The notes under the pieces: generated by a model
Seen by the model: the letters and a program-made list of their open reading frames with translations, nothing else
Databases searched by the model: none
Told to the model about the DNA's origin: nothing
In this document: positions 19,886-23,890 of the stretch, piece by piece
Position numbering within the stretch: position 1 is the stretch's first letter
How the letters are laid out: each line of letters opens with the position of its first letter
Program-made: the position numbers and the translations under genes
Origin: JBKCHH01 sp046302855
Lineage (GTDB): Bacteria > Pseudomonadota > Alphaproteobacteria > Rickettsiales > UBA8987
Direction of reading: 5' to 3'
Assembly: GCA_046302855.1 (NCBI GenBank)
Contig: JBKCHH010000060.1
Location: 1-23,890, forward strand
DNA: 23,890 nucleotides

Positions 19886-20482
19886 CTATTCTTCACTTTT
19901 CCCCTTTTTATTTGGCTTTGTTCCCCACTGCTCCGCATTTTTATCTTCTTGCTGCCCCTCACTTTTCCAATTGCAAGAACCACCTTTGCTAGCATAAGAA
20001 CCATCTTCGTTAGTTGAACCGCAAGCTGAATCTAAAGAATTGCCATAGATTTTAGATATTGCTATGGAAGCAAGTAGAACTGCTACTAGGTTAGAGAAAA
20101 TCTGCACAAGAGTTGCCTCTATAGTATATGGGTAAAGCCCATAAGCATTCAAACCGCCAGAAAAACCAGTGATTAGCCAAATTACAAAACCAAACCAAAG
20201 ACCCCTTGAATATTTACAATTACAACAACATATTGCCTTATAAAACCAAGCGTAAACAAGGGCCAGCACTAAACCAAAGATAATTCCAAATAATGGTATT
20301 AGTTTCGCCCTTGGGTCAACTCTAAAATCTCGAAATAAAAAGCTAAATTCTTGTTCTTGCGAGAGGTCTTTAAATAAAACGCTCCAAGTTAAAATCATCA
20401 CTAGATTAATTATTACGCCACCTACAAGCCCAGCCAGCAAGGTTCTAGCAAGGGTTTTTTTAGAAAAGCTACAATTAGACAT
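19886..20482 (-). CDS. Cys-rich four-TM membrane protein, unknown function
   Basis: A 198-residue protein with four hydrophobic segments: about 12-37, 61-83, 94-116 and 123-146. Between segments 2 and 3 sits a Cys cluster, CCCNC (85-89). After segment 4 the hydrophilic C-terminal tail has C154 and C170 and is Gly/Ser/Lys/Glu-rich to the end (NKKGKSEE). The GLWFGFVIWLITGF segment and the four-TM layout remind me of small DUF-type membrane proteins, but I would not name one. The cysteine cluster could be a metal site. The TAG stop overlaps the infC Shine-Dalgarno, leaving 9 bp to its TTG start, so the two genes are probably one transcript and linked in translation. The ATG at 20482 is clear. 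Confidence 0.7.
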   Translation of the reverse strand: MSNCSFSKKTLARTLLAGLVGGVIINLVMILTWSVLFKDLSQEQEFSFLFRDFRVDPRAKLIPLFGIIFGLVLALVYAWFYKAICCCNCKYSRGLWFGFVIWLITGFSGGLNAYGLYPYTIEATLVQIFSNLVAVLLASIAISKIYGNSLDSACGSTNEDGSYASKGGSCNWKSEGQQEDKNAEQWGTKPNKKGKSEE

Positions 20483-20566
20483 ATTTTTGTTTAATTAATT
20501 GGTTGTTATATCTTTGCCAAAACTTGGCGTTTAAGTAAAGAGATATTTTATGAATCCTATATTTTT

Positions 20567-20581
20567 GCCTTAGTTTAAGGC
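20567..20581. promoter_or_regulatory. Small hairpin and -35-like box upstream of xseA
   Basis: GCCTTA-GTT-TAAGGC (20567-20581) forms a perfect 6-bp stem, and a smaller GCCAA-AAC-TTGGC hairpin lies at 20516-20528. TTGACT (20584-20589) follows directly, but no good -10 box sits 17 bp later. They lie between the divergent membrane protein and xseA, so they may be regulatory or a terminator remnant. Confidence 0.3.
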
Positions 20582-20629
20582 TATTGACTGCCACTATTTT
20601 TGATATTACTAGTCAAATATTATTCCTTT

Positions 20630-22048
20630 ATGCCAATCGATATATCTTCAATACCCCTCCATAACCTGCCAGAATTTTCTGTTTCGGAAATATCATCACT
20701 GCTAAAAAAAACGGTGGAGGATAGCTTTGGCTATGTGCGGGTTAGGGGTGAGGTTAGTGGCTTAAAAAAGGCAACCAGTGGGCATTTATATTTTAGGTTA
20801 AAGGATGAATCTGCTCTAATAGACGCTGTCTGCTGGCGGGGGCTAGCATCTAAGTTTGGCTTTGAGCTAGAAGATGGCGTAGAAATAGTAGTTAGTGGAA
20901 AAATCACCACCTTTGCCGGCAAATCTTCCTACCAAATAATAGCCGAAAAAATAGAGCTGGCAGGAAGGGGCGCCCTAATGGTTCTGTTCGAAAAGCTAAA
21001 GGAAAAACTGCTAAAAGAGGGGTTGTTTGAAGCAAGGCACAAAAAGCAACTGCCAAAATTCCCTAGTAGAATAGGGGTTATAACCTCCCCCACAGGAGCC
21101 GTGATTCAAGATATTATTCACCGCATTAGCGAACGCTTTCCTTTGCATATTTTGCTATACCCAGTGCAGGTGCAGGGTGAAGGGGCAAAGGAGCAAATTG
21201 CCGATGCCATCAATAAATTCAATTTAATTAAGGATAAAAACTATATTCCAGATGTAATAATTATTGCCCGTGGTGGTGGTTCTATTGAAGATCTATGGGC
21301 TTTTAATGAGGAATTGGTGGTTCGTGACGTTTTTGCCTCTAAAATTCCCATAATTTCAGCCGTTGGGCATGAGACTGATACCACCTTATGTGATTTTGTG
21401 GCAGACCTAAGGGCCCCTACCCCAACCGCAGCTGCGGAACTATCCACTGGGGTAAGAAGTGAAATACTAAGCGGACTATATGAAGTGGGCTTTAGGTTAA
21501 AGAGGATTACCTCCCAAAAAATTTTAGAGCAAAAAAATTTGCTTCAAGCTATTTTTAATGGCTTAAAATCACCCATAAACCAAATAGAGAGCCTAACTCA
21601 AAGGCTAGATTACGGGCTTGATAGGCTAAAATTTTCTTTTAATAGTTTATTGGCTAGGTTTAATTTGCACTTACAAAAAAAGGCGGAAAAGCTACTAAAA
21701 CCAAAGCAGATAATAGAAAAAAATATTTCTAAATTAGCAATCTTATCTACGCAGCTAAATGCGTCTGCCAAAAAGAACTTTAATTTTAAGCAGTTAGATG
21801 AAAAAATTAAGTTTTTAGATAATAGGCTTTTAGCGGTTTATCAAAATAGACTTAACTTAAATATCAAGAGGTTAGAAAATATTGATAATCTTTTAAATTC
21901 CCTTAGCTATAAAAAAGTGTTAGAAAGGGGCTATAGTGTGGTGCGTGGCGAAAATGGAGATATTATAAACACTGCCAAAAAAGCTATAACTTACCAACAC
22001 TTAGATATAGAATTTAGTGATGGCAAAATAAAGGTAAGGCATGAATAG
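20630..22048 (+). CDS. xseA: Exodeoxyribonuclease VII large subunit
   Basis: The catalytic and binding subunit of ExoVII, which degrades single-stranded DNA in both directions with XseB. 472 residues from the ATG at 20630; an in-frame TTG at 20600 would add ten unusual residues, so I chose the ATG. The N-terminal OB-fold (FSVSEISSLLK, RVRGEVSGLKKATSGHLYFRLKD) spans about 14-105. The nuclease core carries RIGVITSPTGAVIQD (147-161), ARGGGSIEDLWAFNEE (213-228) and GHETDTTLCDFVADLRAPTPTAAAE (246-270). A long coiled-coil region follows, then YKKVLERGYSVVR near the C terminus. xseB is not adjacent. The end overlaps rsmA by 8 bp. Complete. Confidence 0.96.
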   Translation: MPIDISSIPLHNLPEFSVSEISSLLKKTVEDSFGYVRVRGEVSGLKKATSGHLYFRLKDESALIDAVCWRGLASKFGFELEDGVEIVVSGKITTFAGKSSYQIIAEKIELAGRGALMVLFEKLKEKLLKEGLFEARHKKQLPKFPSRIGVITSPTGAVIQDIIHRISERFPLHILLYPVQVQGEGAKEQIADAINKFNLIKDKNYIPDVIIIARGGGSIEDLWAFNEELVVRDVFASKIPIISAVGHETDTTLCDFVADLRAPTPTAAAELSTGVRSEILSGLYEVGFRLKRITSQKILEQKNLLQAIFNGLKSPINQIESLTQRLDYGLDRLKFSFNSLLARFNLHLQKKAEKLLKPKQIIEKNISKLAILSTQLNASAKKNFNFKQLDEKIKFLDNRLLAVYQNRLNLNIKRLENIDNLLNSLSYKKVLERGYSVVRGENGDIINTAKKAITYQHLDIEFSDGKIKVRHE

Positions 22049-22823
22049 TTTTCAACATAAAAAATCTTTAGGGCAGAATTTTTTAGTAAATTTACGGCGG
22101 GCAGAAGAAATTATAAAAATTGCCAATATCAAAGAAACGGATGTGGTTTTAGAGGTAGGGCCGGGTGAAGGGGCTTTAACTAATCTTATCGCAAAGTCTA
22201 AAGCCAAAAAAATTATTCTAATAGAAAAGGATGAAAGGTTAATTGAAAATCTAAAATTCCAGTTTGCGGACGATGCTAGGTTTTTAATAATAAATGATGA
22301 TGCCTTAAAAATTGACTACAGGGGTTTAGCAGGGGATGACAAAATAAAAATCATCGCCAATTTGCCCTACTATATTGCAACCGAACTACTGTTTTGTTGG
22401 CTGGATAATATAGAGAGTTTCTCCGCCCTTTATTTAATGTTTCAAAAAGAGGTAGCAGAAAGAATTGTAGCCACCAATAACAACAAAGAATTTGGCAGGC
22501 TTTCAATTTTAGTGCAGATTTTATGCAGGGTAGAAATTGTGCTAGACTTGCTTCCGCAAGATTTTAACCCACCGCCTAAGGTAAGCTCTTCCGTAATACA
22601 AATACTGCCCTACCCTAACATTAGTTTATCTGGGGAGCAAAAAAAAAACATCTCTAAATTTAGTGAAGTTATCTTTTCGCAAAGGCGGAAAATGCTTTCC
22701 ACCATATTAAAAAAGCACCCCATCTATTTAGAAAAACTCTTAAAACTAGGGATTGATTTACAATTAAGGCCAGAAAATTTATCTATTGAGGATATAAAAA
22801 GAATTATCCTTAATTATCCTTAA
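22041..22823 (+). CDS. rsmA: 16S rRNA dimethyladenosine transferase
   Basis: Dimethylates the two adjacent adenosines (A1518 and A1519 in E. coli) near the 3' end of 16S rRNA, a late 30S maturation step. The 260 residues match the KsgA family. Visible motifs are the leading KSLGQNFLVN (8-17), the SAM-binding EVGPGEGALT (38-47) and the catalytic NLPYY (107-111). FGRLSILVQ, FNPPPKVSSSVI and FSQRRKML are further family blocks. The ATG at 22041 lies inside the xseA end, so the two are coupled. The loss of usual neighbours such as pdxA or surA is not unusual. Ends 47 bp from the convergent rplY. Confidence 0.97.
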   Translation: MNSFQHKKSLGQNFLVNLRRAEEIIKIANIKETDVVLEVGPGEGALTNLIAKSKAKKIILIEKDERLIENLKFQFADDARFLIINDDALKIDYRGLAGDDKIKIIANLPYYIATELLFCWLDNIESFSALYLMFQKEVAERIVATNNNKEFGRLSILVQILCRVEIVLDLLPQDFNPPPKVSSSVIQILPYPNISLSGEQKKNISKFSEVIFSQRRKMLSTILKKHPIYLEKLLKLGIDLQLRPENLSIEDIKRIILNYP

Positions 22824-22870
22824 TTAACCTTTATTAGCAACATCTTAAAGAAAGCAGTTCAAAGAACCAA

Positions 22871-23626
22871 TTATTTCTTATCTGCCTTTGGTTTTTCAGC
22901 GGCTTTTGCTGGTGCAGCTTTCGCTGGAGCGGCCTTAGCCTTATCTGCCCCTGCCTTATCTCCACCCTTCTCAGCGGCTTTTGCTTGGGCTACTTCTTCA
23001 TCTGATTTCACTTGAGTTTCTGGCTGAGCAGTTGCAAGTAGGCTTTCAGCATCATCTTTCGCACTTCTACCCACAATGGTTACAAGGGTAAAGTTATCTT
23101 TTAAGGTTGGTTTAACCCCTTTTGGTAGCTGGATAGATTTTATATGGATAGAGTGGCTAATTTCAAGGCCAGTTAAATCCACCAGAATTTGCTCTGGAAT
23201 ATGATCTGGATCACACATAAACTCAACATATCTTCTAACCACATTCAGTGTGCCACCCCTTTTAATACCGGGTGCCTTATCTACATTTATTACATTGATT
23301 GGAATAGAAACCTTCATATCATGCCCAGAGCTAACCCGCTGAAAATCAATATGGATTGGCTTATCTGATACAGGGTGGGTTTGAACCTCCCTTGCTAATG
23401 CTCTAAATTTTTTGCCTGAATTTTCAATTTCTACTATTTTAGATTTAAAGTTTCCGCCAAAATATAGCTTATCTACATCTATTTTTGTTAAAGAAAGGGA
23501 AATTGGATTTTCGCCACCACCATAAACAATAGCTGGCACATTGCCAGAGTTTCTAGTTTTTTTAGCTAGTTGTTTTCCGTTATGAGCGCGGTTTTCTGCT
23601 TTAAAAGAGTATGAAATTTGGGTCAT
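22871..23626 (-). CDS. rplY: 50S ribosomal protein bL25, long CTC form
   Basis: Binds 5S rRNA in the large subunit. At 251 residues it is the long CTC/TL5 type rather than the ~95-residue E. coli L25. The N-terminal 5S-binding domain occupies about 1-95 (RNSGNVPAIVYGGGENP, REVQTHPVSDKPIHIDFQRV). The second beta domain runs about 100-190 (VSIPINVINVDKAPGIKRGG, VLTGLEISHSIHI-like VDLTGLEISHSIHIK). A low-complexity tail (about 205-251) is rich in Ala, Lys, Gly and Asp with repeated APAKA units; such tails are common in alphaproteobacterial forms. The ATG at 23626 is used. It is alone here: the usual pth partner is not visible. Divergent from the antitoxin-like gene, with 123 bp between. Confidence 0.95.
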   Translation of the reverse strand: MTQISYSFKAENRAHNGKQLAKKTRNSGNVPAIVYGGGENPISLSLTKIDVDKLYFGGNFKSKIVEIENSGKKFRALAREVQTHPVSDKPIHIDFQRVSSGHDMKVSIPINVINVDKAPGIKRGGTLNVVRRYVEFMCDPDHIPEQILVDLTGLEISHSIHIKSIQLPKGVKPTLKDNFTLVTIVGRSAKDDAESLLATAQPETQVKSDEEVAQAKAAEKGGDKAGADKAKAAPAKAAPAKAAEKPKADKK

Positions 23627-23694
23627 AATAAATATTATTTGTAATATTAGGGAGGGTTCTTCTAGCCAAAAAACTAGATAAAGGCAAGTAAAAC

Positions 23695-23724
23695 TTGAAA
23701 TTTCACTTATTTTTGTGTTAATAT
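23695..23724 (+). promoter_or_regulatory. Candidate promoter for the antitoxin-like gene
   Basis: TTGAAA (23695-23700) and TAATAT (23719-23724) are 18 bp apart, about 26 bp before the ATG at 23750. It is one of the better-formed promoter matches in the window. Confidence 0.5.
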
Positions 23725-23749
23725 ATAGGAAAAACCAATCAAGTTATAT

Positions 23750-23890
23750 ATGGCTATAGAGCTTTTTGAAGATAATCCACAAAAATTATATATAGAAAAG
23801 GCTTTGGAGGAGGGTGAGGAGTCTATGGCAAATGGTAGATTTTATACGCCAGAACAGTTTCATAATTATATGGACGAAGTATTTAAAAAA
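23750..23890 (+). CDS. Start of a small antitoxin-like gene (3' end outside window)
   Basis: 47 codons run from ATG 23750 to the right edge with no stop. The segment YIEKALEEGEESMANGRFYT, then PEQFHNYMDEVFKK, follows the 'A-L-E-E-G-x-x-x-x-x-G-R-x-x-x-x-E-x-x' pattern common to the C-terminal, toxin-contacting parts of type II antitoxins and related small regulators. A DNA-binding N-terminal domain is not obvious in the 15 residues before it, so it may be a short RelB- or CopG-type protein or another small protein. No strong ribosome site is seen; AGGA lies about 20 bases upstream. A toxin gene would be expected just to the right, outside the window. Confidence 0.45.
   Translation, partial: MAIELFEDNPQKLYIEKALEEGEESMANGRFYTPEQFHNYMDEVFKK

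Noticed and set aside
20600..20629. xseA start at TTG 20600
   Set aside because: It adds ten residues outside the OB-fold; ATG 20630 gives the normal length.

Overview
The window is AT-rich, densely packed chromosomal DNA. I read it as an alphaproteobacterium, plausibly a Rickettsiales- or Holosporales-like lineage. The reasons are the base composition, the short CGTCAT...GGCAATCCAG palindromic repeats, the fliK-flgD pair and the protein styles. It keeps branched-chain amino acid genes (ilvC, leuB), purine synthesis genes (purK, purL) and flagellar hook genes, so it is not an extremely reduced endosymbiont. No rRNA, tRNA, CRISPR array, integrase or transposase gene is visible.

Layout. 1-1059: the C-terminal end of a large repetitive surface or fibre-like protein with a short collagen-like stretch, then a repeat-rich gap and one doubtful small reverse gene. 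1060-6730 (+): dxr-rseP-purK-purL. 6717-8238 (-): bolA-like gene and ilvC, separated by a 148-bp imperfect inverted-repeat element that looks like a MITE. 8327-10647 (+): a Sel1-repeat lipoprotein overlapping an MsbA-type ABC exporter by ATGA. 10652-12312 (-): an unusual pair, an adenosylhomocysteinase-like gene broken by one in-frame TAA plus a small unknown gene 2 nt downstream. 12443-15326 (-): fliK and flgD, with FlgD carrying a duplicated C-terminal cap module. 15472-19288 (+): typA, leuB and an unknown two-TM protein. 19355-20482 (-): a Cys-rich membrane protein and infC with a TTG start. 20630-22823 (+): xseA overlapping rsmA. 22871-23626 (-): rplY of the long CTC type. 23750-end (+): the start of a small antitoxin-like gene.

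Most genes are housekeeping: isoprenoid precursor synthesis, the sigma-E/site-2 protease, purine and BCAA synthesis, lipid A-type export, translation and ribosome assembly, DNA repair, and hook assembly. Several usual operon partners are not beside them (bamA after rseP, purE with purK, rpmI-rplT after infC), which points to a rearranged gene order. I found no clear new defence or biosynthetic system. The most unusual items are the stop-interrupted SAHH-like gene with its coupled partner, the double-cap FlgD, the MITE-like element ending on the bolA-like stop codon, and the truncated fibre-like protein.
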